Of a stretch of DNA of 64,000 bases, positions 42,926-55,441 are shown one piece after another. Origin of the DNA: Phoronis australis (taxonomy: Eukaryota; Phoronida; Phoronidae); NCBI GenBank assembly GCA_002633005.1, contig NMRA01000060.1, positions 554,016 through 618,015 of the forward strand, given 5' to 3'. A program made the position numbers and the translations under genes. Numbering within the stretch: the first letter of the stretch is position 1; each line of letters opens with the position of its first letter. Under the pieces are notes generated by a model. The model ran no database searches. It worked only from the letters and a program-made list of their open reading frames with translations, and was not told where the DNA came from.

Positions 42926-45630
42926 TAGGGTCTCATCTTTCGCAGCACAGGTCGTCTAAACACACTTGAAAACGTGCACGTAATCAATCATACATATATT
43001 TTGAAAAATCGAGAAAATTTGTAAAGTGAAGCTTTTGGGGAGTATACTAATTTACTGGATTTTTAAATTCAATAAGTCAATTTTGCGAATGCAAAACTAT
43101 TTTTTTCAGAGGCCTCACTCTGGCAAGGGATTACGGAGTCAACTTTTGTTCTATTTTTTCAAAATTGTGTATGATTGATTTTTGAAAATATAGATATTTT
43201 CATATTTAAGGGCCTTGCCCCTGAAGTAGGCTTTTGATGACATTCAAGTGGCCACCGTTTTCGTGTTTTTATTGACAAATTCTTAATGGTTCGCTCACGG
43301 AGAGAGGATCCAATGCTAGAATCGATTATCTCTATTTTCTTTTTTGTGATATCGTGCAACCAGCTTTCATGTTGAAGGAACTCATTTCCTGCATCGTTTT
43401 GGGGCCACAAGACGGTGGAATGAACTGCCAAGCTTAATGATGTTTAGCCTTTTATCTTGAGATGTCCCATTTCAGACGGGACCCTCTCTCGGTGAAGCAG
43501 TTCGGGAGAAATGTCCATTTGTCCGTCTAGACACGTAAATCTGACACTGTCAAGTATTGACGAGGGAAGCTGAGATTCCAAATCCATCAAAAAATTACAA
43601 ACCATTCGTGCACAGCACCGCAGTATCAAGACATTCGACCCAAACAAACAAAAATGTGAAAAAAATACAATAGGATTGACTGCCATCGAAAGGGTGGAAT
43701 TTTGAAGTACGTGAAGACCTTTATCTGTGAATTACACAAAAGGACTATTTCCGATGGTTAGTTATAAAATAAACAGTCACTGTTTCACTTACTATCACAA
43801 GATGGTTACTATGAGTTGTTTGCAAGGAATTCCCAAATAAGGAAAACACTGCTGTCTAGGCTACTACATGTGATGAACGTGCATGTCGGAAGGGGGTTTT
43901 CAAAGAATTCTCGCATTCATAAACAAAGGATTCAACGTCTTTTTGACAGTGAACTTCAAGTTTACCTCGTGAACCGATATAGGTACCTCTGAAATGAGCA
44001 AAAACACATTAATACGAATGCCCCATCTCCTATATTCCCCGGTTACCCGTCAAAAGTCTGCGAGCATGCACACGGAAATTGCTTATAACATTCCGTTTTG
44101 AAAAACAAGTTCGCTGGTTTCTGATTTATTTGTTTAAGTATCTACGAAAATCGATAGATCCATAAAATGATTTTTGACAATTAGAAGCTAATATTGTAAG
44201 AATTGATGAAGTTTCCGTGAAATTAATTGCAGCCTGAAGTTGGAAAAACTCTATAGTCAGATCCCCAAATAGTAAAGTACACTTGGAAGATTGTGCATAT
44301 CTACAATAACTCTCAAAGACATTCGGACTCATAAATCGTAGATAAAAAAACCTGACTGACGCACCCACGTTAAAAATAAGATGTAACCAGTAGGCATGCG
44401 CAGAATCTCAGTGATCCACGGAAACTGAATATAAACTCCAGTCGTTGATGTGTGCACAGTATAGACTCTATTCACGCGGCGGCCATTAAAATCCAAAGCG
44501 AGGCTCACTGCGATAAACAAAGCGGAAGTAGACATTGCGTGAGTTAAATAGCCGGTCTTTCGAGTCCAACATGGATACTGAATTTTAATGATGTGTCGAC
44601 AATTAACCACAGAGACGCAGAAAATTACATTAGAGAACAAGTTAAGACGCCAAAGAGTTGTCTGACGAAAGGGTTTAAATTTTTTCGGAAAACTAGGTTC
44701 GAAACATGAAAAATAAATATGACCAAATTGCAGCAATCGTGGTGTTAAGGATTAGGTATTATGGTGAATGCAGGGTTACGTTTTTTCTTGTAAATTGTTG
44801 ATCAAAATACTTTCTACGCGGACCAGGTCATCTGCTCGAATTGTTGACGAGTTGCAGACATATTCGACAGTGGTGGCTGTCATGTGCAATTAGTCACATC
44901 TGGTTTAATTTGTTGATCAAGAATATTAACATCAAGCATAGGATGATCCTATGCACTCACTGGGACTAACAGTTGATTTGTCATTGATCTGAAAGAATAG
45001 TTGATGTTATTAAATACATTTTTTATTAAAATAATAAACCAGGCTCGTAATTGAAAATAAAAATGATTTGACCATCAATTCTGCTTTCATGGTTGTAATA
45101 ATTCTTACGTCTATTTCATGTGTTAGATATCAATCTGGACCAAGTTGAATTTTAAATTAAAACACCTAATTCGTTCGTCCAAAACATAACCTCGTTTTAG
45201 AACTCAATTTCAGTTAACTGGACAATGCAATCATAGTTATCATGTTTCTTCAGGAACCTCGTTCATCCGAGGGTAAAGGTGCCAGTGCGGCCTACTGAGA
45301 GGCGATTTTTTCGCCGAGTGAGAGCGGGAACAATCTACCTCCCGATCACCATCAATAGAACCCCCGCCCTGTTGCAAGCTCTCATAGGCTCTGTCTCAAT
45401 TTAAAGTAGCCTTTTGTGCTCTTAAAAATTGTCACCTGTGTGGTTACAAATGACGTGAACTCAGAGAGATTTTTCACTAGGGGAATTTTTATACCTCGTG
45501 GGGGGGAATTTCGCGTGATATTTCAATATTTTTGAGAGGGGAATAGGACCGATATTGGGCCTCAAATTTTAGGGAATGAGGGCCCTGTTCTTTTTGGAAA
45601 GAAGAATTATAATGTTCGTTCAACCCGTAG
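42926..45630. other. Intergenic, two unidentified - strand frames
   Basis: The - strand frames 43686-43444 and 43431-43159 are adjacent and in different frames. They have a protein-like composition but no recognised motif. The frame 44736-44329 (135 codons) is also unrecognised. No repeats with clear ends were found. Confidence 0.35.
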
Positions 45631-45932
45631 CAGGGGCGGATCCAGGATTTTGAGTTAGGGGGGGCAGGGCACAGGAATAAGCAGCATTTCGGCAGATGCG
45701 CGCGCCCAGCCTAAAATCTGGGGATGCAGGGGTCTTGATTTCTTGGGTTTGCGGACCTGTTGACTAAAAAAAAAACGGTAAACGGGGGGTTCATTCAACG
45801 CCTATGCGTTGTTTATTCACCCCCCAAGACCCCCTGGTTGCGCTCGTGTGCTAGTCAGCAATTCGCACCCGAACTCAAAAATGGGATCTGATACAATTTT
45901 AGGAGGGGCACCCCCCTCCCCCAAATCCGTAG
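45631..45932. repeat. Composite of degraded miniature elements
   Basis: It starts CAGGGGCGGATCCAGGATTT at 45631, the left end of the same family. A second G/C-rich segment from 45780 to 45925 (CCCCCAAGACCCCCTGG) looks like another, inverted copy. The 5-mer CGTAG lies at 45626-45630 and again at 45928-45932, which could be a target duplication, but the right terminus does not match, so this is uncertain. Confidence 0.45.
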
Positions 45933-46700
45933 TCATGAAAATACAGCCTGGCATTCTCCGGTCGTTACTACATGATGCTTGACAACTAGATGCGACAACA
46001 TATGATCTACTCATTTCGAAAACATTTATTTTACACGGACAGATATTTTGCTTCGTCGCGGCGTATGGCAACGACCCAAACGCTTCCGAATCTCACGTCT
46101 TTAGAGATTGTAAAGCAAACAGTTGCGTGTCCGAATTTTTTCTAGCCGTTCGCGGAACAACACGGACGGAAACACAGACTCCTATGCCGATAAGCTAACA
46201 GAGCTATCGTAGCGAGCCTCGTTTTGGAACGCGCCTCCTATCGGCGTGAATAGGGTCTATAGGGACACACTGTATCGTTTTCCCCAGCCACCAGAAACTG
46301 GACTGTCGGTCGTGTTTAAACGAGGGATTTTGAAACAGCTCCGAAGGCACTATACCAGGGACTTCGGCACCTTACCATTTTGAAAGAAACTCCTTCAAAG
46401 AATGACCATAATAAAATAAAGTTTTCCCGAAACTGGAGCACAATAAAACGAATCTTGACCTTAGACCGAGAGCAGACAGCCGGTATGAGCTGCCTGTCTC
46501 AAGTGAATCATAGCTGACCTGGCCAGCAACTAGCTTTAGTTCATCGGGAATTCCATATTTTCACATTGTTAGATCCCAGCTATAGCTACTTAAAGGCAGC
46601 TCTTCACTACAGGTCAGTGTACTGGTCTTAGGCCCATTCTTACTCTCCGTGTTGGTTCACGGTTACTCAACTCTTGATGGCTGCATCTGCTGGATTGTCC
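45933..46700. other. Intergenic, nothing recognised
   Basis: No gene or repeat with definable ends. Confidence 0.4.
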
Positions 46701-46830
46701 CAGGGGCGGAACCAGGATTCTGAGTTGGGAGTGGAGGGGGGGGGCAGGGCAGAGTATTAGCCAGAGTTTTGCCAGTCAGAAATTCGCATCCCCAAACTGC
46801 CAAATGGAATCTAGGAGAATCCGCTACCTA
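46701..46830. repeat. Miniature element, CAGGGGCGGATCC family
   Basis: It starts CAGGGGCGGAACCAGG and ends GAATCCGCTACCTA, a diverged version of the inverted end. The 5-base direct repeat TGTCC flanks it (46696-46700 and 46831-46835). Confidence 0.7.
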
Positions 46831-49320
46831 TGTCCTCCACCTAGGGCGGACTTGGGATATTCGGTACAAATATGGTGGCATCGGGAGCATGGGTGGAGGT
46901 AGGGTGGCATTGGTGTTGGCCGATGGGTTTTTTTTTGGCGAAGTCCGGCGAAATAATTGTTGCCTTCCTACGGGCCTGGTACAGTAAGTGAGCTTTAATA
47001 TATTTTTAACAAACTCAGAACAATTCACTAAAGTCTTTTACGCACATATTATAGGAACAAATTTTGAATTGTGGCGGAGTGCTTTTTCTGTACCGCAGTA
47101 AAGTAAAATTGCTGTGCATTCACTTATTTTATTAGTGGAATTTGATCACCTGGGTAAACCTTTTTCACTTTACTAATTTTGCAAGTGATAGATAAAACCC
47201 TATAACCAAATTTGAATATACTCATCTTTTTGGTCGCTCTAATTATAACACTCAAACAGAATATCTTAGAGGTGTGCTGCTGGGTAATCTCGTCCGAAAA
47301 GCAGCAAGCTTTGCGCATATCAAAATGGAGGCTATCAACAAAACGGACTACACTCTTTCACAATGCTACATGTACATGTACGAACGGTAGCACAGTGGAA
47401 TGTTATTTAACATGGCTTCTCATTTGTTAAAGTAATAAAACAGACGTTCTTTGATTGTAATGCAAAAAGTCTTTCCCGCATATTCATGAGCGATTTTACT
47501 TTTTCACAAGGTTCTCTTCGTGTTGATATGGCCAATTACATCAGTTTTTGGCCATACTAGGGTCAAAAAACGAACAATCGCCGAACAAATGAAAAAGTTC
47601 ATACTTATTCGACGTTCTGTTTACTCATTCAACATCATCAAGTGTCAGGTTACATCCCCGAAGTGAAATGAGTCAAGAAGACAGGAAATAAAAAATAGGT
47701 CATCACCATAGCTGTAGGACCACAGACCTCTGCATGTTATTTAGAGAACCAGAAGCATGGTGATCCTGAACGGTCAATGACTCGTTAATGTAAAGTAATT
47801 CCTTTATAGGTTCTTCACCGATTATACTGACTGAATTAGCTTGCTGATTGTTACTAATACAATGTCTAAAGACGTTGCTTTTGTCTGACGGGTGTGATGT
47901 TCTCTCTGTCACAGAGACGATTGTCCGATTTTTGATATTTGTAAAAAATAGAATTATCAATTGTTCTGAGGAGTTTCCAATTTGATGACTCCTTAGTGTG
48001 CTGACACTACAAGCAGCATCTTTACAATGAGTGCGATACATAATATGATGATGAAAAACAAGCTTTATAACTCGCCAAAACAGTAATGTTAAGTGACTGA
48101 AATATATTAAGCTAAGGTATAACAATGTGCACCACCTGTGTAGCATGGCCCGACCCTAAACTAGTATGCAGGACTATGTGCCTCATAGGACTGAGTCGAG
48201 ACGTCTGTCCCGATAAACCTTAAACCAAGATCAAATCAAGGTGGCTTACCAATCAAGGAAACTCTTTGTCAACTTCGACATTCTGTCGGCCAGCACTTTT
48301 AAGCGGAGATCAGTTTAAAAACTGATATCTTATTTATACCAATCTACTAGTGCACGCTTTTTCACCGTTTCCGTCAGCCGAGAATGACGCACAGCACCAT
48401 CCATTTTAAATTGACGGACTCAATTTGAAAATCTCCTCTGCATGAGAGATTTCGTATTGGCAATCACTTCGGTAGCCATTTTGTCGGCGCACCGTACGAA
48501 AATCAAACATTAAATCAAACAATTGATTGCAAGAATGTCGACGTGTTAAAAGAGCATTAAAACTGTTTGCGCAAAGACCTTTTTAAGTATTTTGTAACAA
48601 AAATGAAACGGAAAGAGTGCTTTTTGAGATTGTCTATGTAAATTCACAAAAAGCGTTAAATACATACACAAAATGTACCGAGAGTGGTTTTGATGAAGTA
48701 ATATACCACGAGACATTATTCCGCGTATCGACCGAAACCGAATGTCGAGTGGGATATTACTTCATCTACGCCAATCGAGGTACGTTTTGTATTTATCCCA
48801 TACGCATCAAATTCCTAAGTTTCCTTTATTTTTTCGCCCGATTTTTCAAACGCTTCATTCAGACTGTTCACGTGGCGGATCACATCCTATGTGTATGTAC
48901 TTGCGCGTTAGGTTGCAAGTTTTCTCTAGAAAAAACAGTTTTAAATGTAACGAATTATTACTTGAAAAGAGATAACAAAGATGAAAACAGCGGTAGATGT
49001 GTGTCTGAGATTGACTATGGGTTTGTTTAAAAGCTAGATATGCTTTGAGATTGTGCGTAGATGGAGAGAGAATGATTAAATCCAGTAATTAATTTATTAT
49101 ATGATAACCACTAATTAGACAAGTGAAATCTGTTGTTAATTTAGTAATCAACTACAAGGAAGAGTAAACAGGCTAGCGCCCTCTTTAAAGATTTCTTTAA
49201 TCAATCAACCAAAATAATCAAATGTCTTATCTGCTATCCAAGCTGAAGGACTCTCCACTTGTTGGATGACAGTTCTATTGGTGAATCTTCGAACTACACA
49301 CTGTATTGCGACAGTGTTCT
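46831..49320. other. Intergenic, a few unidentified frames
   Basis: The segment 47350-47440 repeats 8090-8155. The - strand frame 48146-47703 (147 codons) has one hydrophobic segment near its start and a hydrophilic tail. The + strand frame 48617-49030 (137 codons) has a Phe-rich middle. Neither shows a recognised motif or convincing splice context. Confidence 0.35.
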
Positions 49321-49435
49321 TGCTGGTCACAGTCTCTGGTGACGCAATACTTGCAGGCAATTTCTTCTACCCTCGATTCTTTTTGCTGGTCACAGTCTCT
49401 GGAGACGCAACACTTCAGGCAGTATCTTACTACCA
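49321..49435 (-). repeat. 63-base-period tandem duplication, Cys-rich if read on the - strand
   Basis: TGCTGGTCACAGTCTCTGG recurs at 49321 and 49384 with related flanks. The 63-base period is a multiple of three. On the - strand it encodes two copies of a C-x2-C-V-[ST]-R-D-C-D-Q-Q module (CLKCCVSRDCDQQ and CKYCVTRDCDQQ), followed by EHCRNTVC and a stop. This could be the end of a Cys-rich protein, but no family is recognised and the + strand is also open. Confidence 0.5.
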
Positions 49436-52400
49436 ACGATGCAAGTGACAAGTTCTTAGTTAACTTCCGGTTCGTTAAAGAGACACTGGACAGTTCTCAC
49501 AGGGATTTGCCTATCAGGACACACTTCAATGGACTCTTCCCCATTTCTTCACTCTGTCAAAAACTGCATGCAAATAAAGAAAAGTTTTGAGTCATTTCAC
49601 ATCACAAGCCCTACAGATGAGCACAGAAACTTTGTACTGTCTTGTATTTTTGACCCTTCCACTCCCAATGGAAACCAAGCTGAATTAAGAACAATAAGGG
49701 CAAAAAATGCAAAATCGGCACTTTTCATCCCAAAATCACCACTTCCCTGCCGATGCTCGACTAAAGCCTACATTAAACTCCGAAAGCAAATTTTCTACCG
49801 ATTCCAAAAATGTGGTCCAAAGTACTGTCAACCAACTAGTTTTGTTTGCAAATCTGGCTTGTTTGAGGGCTACCTGAAATCGATGCCAATTTCTCAGTTG
49901 TTACACAGCAATGCACAATTGCAACAGGGGGCCACCATCTTGAAGAAGAGTGCAGCTTAAGCCGAGAAAGTGGCCTTTTTCATTCTCAGCATGTTCACAA
50001 ATACAAAAAAAAAAAACACATTCACTTGGCTTACACACAATACCTAACTAAAAATGCCCCCAAGCCTGGCCTACGCCTGGACTTTAATATTTTGGGAGTG
50101 CAAACTGGCCGCGGCCGCAGTCTACCTGTTCAGTGCCACCTAAACCCTTGCCCTTGCCAAGATCCTCTCTAGAATCTTCCATGAGATGGCTCTGTTGTAC
50201 AATTTCCTCTGTACACTGTAGCAAGTCTTTAATCTTTCAACTACTATAACTAATCTGAATATCTTCTTGATTTTAGCCCATATTGTAATATTCTTCTTAT
50301 TTAGTGATTGGCTAACAAAAACCACATGATCTTATCTAATCATATCATTGGCTGTTACGATTTGTTCTCAGAAATGTCTAGAATCTCTAGAGGGCTTTGA
50401 CCCCAGAACCCAAAGTTGTAAACACCATCTAAAATAGATTTTGACGTTAAACTACATGTACATGTCAACACGTTTGACCCCTGGTACATATGGACAAATT
50501 TTGGGATCTATTCTTACTAATTACTTAATCATTATTTATTCTTACAGTGCATTGTACTTAAAGTAACATCTCCAGAAAATAGTTACACAACAAAATTTCA
50601 AATTCTAGTTACCGAAGAATCGGCGCCTGAGTTGCAGACGACATATTTAGGGATTGAAAATTGAGACAGAACTGTTACATAATTAACGGTCCTGTTCCCG
50701 ATGTTACGAATGAGACCTGATTGCATAATGAGTGTTACTCACACTGTTGCAAATGCATTAAGTGTTTTCCGAAAGTTTGATGATTGAACTGGTTAGCAGT
50801 ATAGTTGTCAGTTCTTCGATTCGTAATTCATACTTTGCGAAACAAAAAACAAGAAGGACAAACACTTGCTGTTGGAATATAATAAATCATAATGTTTATG
50901 GAAATACATGTACCCTCTGTCCTTCCATCCGTGCGATGCTGCCAGTTTGCTTGCCTGCCGCCCATTCAGAGTCGGGCCTGCCTTCCTCCGTGCCTACCTC
51001 GGTCCTTCACTCCTTCGCTCCCTCCCTCGCTTGTCCTTCTCTCTCGTGCCTCCCACCCCTTTACCCTCTGCCTACCCCCCTCCTTCCCCTTTACCATTTA
51101 CGGTGACGGGTTCACTCTTAAATTTTCCATGAGGTTCACCGTCAAATCATCATGTATCTTCTTCAATGGGTTCACTCAGTAAAATTTTAACGGCATCATA
51201 ACATCCATTAATTGGATGTGACACAGGTCTTCTGCCATACGAAATGCTTTGAATTGACATTGATGAATGGGCATTTCTCTACGGCCTGATATCCAGTCTA
51301 CGAACTCGAACGCCAACTACGTTTAGACACTTCCTGTTCTACCGAGATAAAAGCCTTTGGTTTTGTGTTCCACAGTAAGCTTGCAGTTTGCATTCTGAGA
51401 AACTGCATACATTTCACAGCCCCTTGTCAAAAGATCTATACAAGAGCTGCTGTTTATCACGAAAGCTCATCTGAGGTTCTTTTGTCTTGTGCAGAGTACA
51501 ATAATTAAAACATAAGTGACGAGTTCACGCAAAACGCTGGCTAACTTAAATGGATATGTCGAGGACAAGAGGTTGTGATTTTTCTAATTGGCTGGCTGCT
51601 GAAATTGGATTTCCAGTGGAGAGTTTCGCTGGAATCACTCACCCGAAGAAATGCGACAAAACTACTAGACCATTCTCTTTCCGTTCTCTGGTAGACTTAG
51701 TTAACTCGTTGAACCGGGTAGAGAATTGACCTGCGAGTCTAAGATACAGCTAGACATGAGAAAAACTCTCCTGATTTCTAGCTACTACAGTAGCAGTACA
51801 GATATCGGACTGCTGCAAACATTGAAACTTAACAACTAACCTAGTATTCCGTACATGCTATAAATGAGTTTTTATAAAATACTTAAAAACTTTTCGTTAA
51901 AATATACAAAAAACAACAAAAAACAATGTATCAGATCATATCGATTTTTTCTACATCCAATATTTAGGATTTTACAAAATCATAAGTTGATGTGAAGGTG
52001 GTGTATGAATACAAAACTTGTAGTAATTTTCTTTACAGGCTTTGGTGATTTAATACAAGCGTTTCAGTCTCATTCATGCACTTCCGAGAACGGCATGATA
52101 TTTTCGTAAAAGTGGATGTAATAGCTTTACAGCTATATCATATATTGAGAACTATTTCAGTTGCGCAATTATTCCCTGTGTAAGTTGGTTAAACAGACGT
52201 CACTGGTGTCATCCATTTAAATGAACACCTGTGAATAGAACAAGACACAAAATAATGGCACATTTTAATAAAGGTGGCAACAGTTGTCAAGAGAAACTTA
52301 GACATTATTAACCTAAATAAGCAATTTTGTTTATTCATAATTTATAGGTTTTCATTGAAATGTGTAAACTAAAAATGATCACTACATTGAATTTATCCAA

Positions 52401-54389
52401 AGTAATCTAATTCTCCATTTTCGTACAAGTATAAAAGGAAACACTCTGAACAAGCTTACTGTACACTTTATATGCATCTCAAAATGAGACTGAAGCTAAC
52501 TAAGGTGACGTTACAGCTTAGAAATACATGTACGCTGATGTCACAATTTTATAAACTATTCTTTTGTCATGGTAGAGTGCAACCTCTAAATCCATTTGAC
52601 AATTTAGGGCGTTTTTTGAAACGATCCCAGACTATGTTTTGGCTATACATGTTCAGTCAAACGTTACTCCTATGCTTGGTTAACAACATTGAAGTGAACA
52701 GGTCAAATACATGTACACAGTTGAGACATATGACCGTTAATTGTGTATTGCTTCAGTCATCTGGTTGTTTCCTACTCTTTTATTTTAGATTATGTTGCAG
52801 GGAACACGCCTAAAATCTGAAAAGCAACATTTCTCTGTAAAAGCTGAACTCTGAAGTTTCTAAAGAGCTTTATATAAATGAAAACAATTTAGCTATAGGG
52901 AAATGTTCATTTCACTAATAAAATTAACTGAACAGACTAAACAGAAAGGAAAGGTCATAATTTCAACTACTAAACATTTTATCAACAATGAACAAAAAAT
53001 TAATAATTTACATGCAACATTTAAAAATCGTGTTGTTGCAGGAAAAGAATACTCCACTCTATATATATGAAACGTGAACAAATTAATCAGCTTATTCAAG
53101 CGTAAAAATAAGTTCCTCGGTTATTTGAATGTAAAGTCATCTATATAAGCCAGATTCTTCTGCATTTTCATCGAACTTGTGCAGTACCACAATATTGCAA
53201 TTCTGTCATATTTGTTCATTTGTTTGGGTTTGTTTTGGTATATTGGTGAGCCTGTCATCGCTCACAAATCACTCGGACCCTGTGTTGGTGCAAGTATTGA
53301 CATGGTTTTCAAATTGGTCTTGTTATCTCCTAGTTTATTAAGTTGTCTTTTTATTGAATAACTGTTCACTTTGGATTTACTTTTATGATAGCACAGCAAG
53401 AGTTTTCAGATATGTTTCAGTCAACTTGCTTTTTTTCTGTCGGGTAACTTCTATGGCCCATCCAACCTGAGTGTCCATGTGATGTACTGCTCTTTCCTGT
53501 AGTAAACATGTTGATGTCGTAGACCAAGTAAGTCACCCGACCAAGTTAACTTGGCCTACGACTTCGACACATTGGCCATTTGAAGAAGCATATTGTTTGC
53601 AAGCGACAGGATGACCATTAACATATGTTACAGAAACAGTGGCCGTTGCTTTCTGTATGTCAGGGCACAAGTGATTTCGATTCAATAAAGTGTCGCAGAA
53701 TGGAAGCGTGGTCTTAACACATTCAATCTATTCTCGTTTACATGACGCAAACACTTGAAGTTTATTGCACAATTGTATTTCTTGTACAATTATCTTGCTG
53801 TGCAGTCACTCTGACATGTGTGTATGGTGTGTATGTACTCATTCTAGTAACATTATAAGTTACAGTGGACCTACTCATCACTCTGACCTTTGGTTTCGAA
53901 TGATACAATCTGATTGCAGTCACCGTGTAGCTCATTTAGACATTTGTTGTTTTGCTTAAGTTGCTTTGTTTTTGTACAGAAAATAGTAAGGACATTTACT
54001 CAATTCACCAGTTTACACGACATTTACTGTATTGTTTTACAGGGAGCATGGATACAAATAATATTGTACTTGCATTCTAGCCTAAGTCAGACTTTAATCA
54101 AATTTGAGCAGAAGTTGACAGCTTAGTGCATTCACCTCAACAAGGCGAACAGAACTTCGTTGAGCTAGGCTATTTGTTGTACTATGTTTAAGCATTTACA
54201 CCTTAAACAGAAAAATTAACGTTGTTAACTCTGTGTGGTTGGAAATACTCTTATAACAACAGCGACATCCAGTGAATGAATCTGCTTATTTAAGAAAGCA
54301 AGTGAAAATTCCAAGATAATTCCAATATTCATTTGGCTAAAGACTAATGACATTTTCAGTTGAAAATTGAGTGTACTGAACACCCATCG
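49436..54389. other. Intergenic, no recognised gene
   Basis: The + strand frame 49529-49960 (143 codons) is unrecognised. Positions 50960-51095 are a pyrimidine-rich tract (CTTCTCTCTCGTGCCTCCC) that explains the Pro/Ser-rich frames there. The + strand frame 52472-52813 has no family resemblance. Confidence 0.35.
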
Positions 54390-54590
54390 TAATCTCATGA
54401 GTTTTAGCGAGGTCTTAGGGTACTGTAGGTCCGAACGTTACTGAGCTTTACCCATGCTAGAATTCAGTAGATGTCTCGCTTCCAACCAAAACAACGTGCT
54501 CTCATTGAAATTACAGGGCAATATCTCGTGTAATGTCACGATGTCTTGCCTTTCTAGCGAGGTCCTTGCGCTACTGAACTCTACCTTGAA
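54390..54590. repeat. Miniature inverted-repeat element related to 10245-10395
   Basis: It contains AGCGAGGTCCTTGCGCTACT near 54555 and inverted relatives near 54405-54470. Internal order suggests two overlapping copies. The ends are approximate. Confidence 0.45.
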
Positions 54591-55268
54591 GCAGACCAAA
54601 AGACAGCGAACACGCGAAGAAAAGTGCCATCGCGGAAACACACGGTTCTAACCTATTCTGGCTCTTGATTGAAATGACGTTAGAAACGAAGGCTGGCCCT
54701 CCCAACAAAAGCACAGATTAGTCCTATCAACACAAAATTTCTATTTTGCCTAATTTGATATCCATATATTTGTAACTCATGAGGCTGCGCTAGTGTTCGC
54801 CAAAGCCTAACAGGGTTTTATAAATACTGTTAACAGAATAGGGACTGTTTCATTTCGATGGAGTTTGTGTTCTCAGTTAGAATAATAAAAAATTAATCCA
54901 CTCAGCTTTCACATTGCATGGTACAGAGTTTTGTGACACAGTATGAAACATGCCGGTGATCAAATGTTAATTGTCAGGGACGGGTGTTATACTTTTACTT
55001 GGGGGGCGGTCAAACGTAATTTACTCTGTTCCAGTTAGCGGGCTGCTATAGTGAGGCAAAAGTCGTTTAAAGGGCAAATTGACTACGCTTGAACAAAAGT
55101 GACGTTATCTACATGTAACTCACACCGTTGAGTCTTTGATTGATAAACGAACACACTCCTGAAGTCATAGTAACTTATTTTTTGAGCTTTACTTCTAACT
55201 TTCTGTCACTCAAGGATAGCAGTTATGATTCCAGTCTCGATATTCAAACTCCTGCTTGTCGAAGCAAT
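54591..55268. other. Intergenic, nothing recognised
   Basis: AT-rich sequence without supported features. Confidence 0.4.
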
Positions 55269-55441
55269 CTAATCCGTATCAGCTTTCGGATATTCCCCCA
55301 CTGACATACCTGGTGTTTCAACTCGGCTGTCAAGGATCACATTGTACGAACCGATAGAACTCTCGTTTTCCTGGAAGTAAGAATGTGCATTGTTTTCATT
55401 GGCCTCGTTTTCGATTGTCAGGTCATGTCGAAAGCCCCGTC
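55269..55441 (-). CDS. Possible terminal exon of an unidentified gene
   Basis: The - strand is open from 55441 to the TAG at 55271-55269 and reads like a hydrophilic protein tail (ENEANENNAHSYFQENESSI, then VILDSRVETP and GEYPKADTD). A strong acceptor (TTCTTACTTCCAG) ends at 55371, so the exon may be 55370-55269 (33 codons plus stop, phase 0). Upstream codons in the same frame also look protein-like. The composition resembles the cytoplasmic tail of a membrane protein. No further exons were identified, so the gene is unknown. Confidence 0.28.

Noticed and set aside
50892-51182. Overlapping Pro/Ser/Leu-rich frames
   Set aside because: They are explained by a pyrimidine-rich low-complexity tract.
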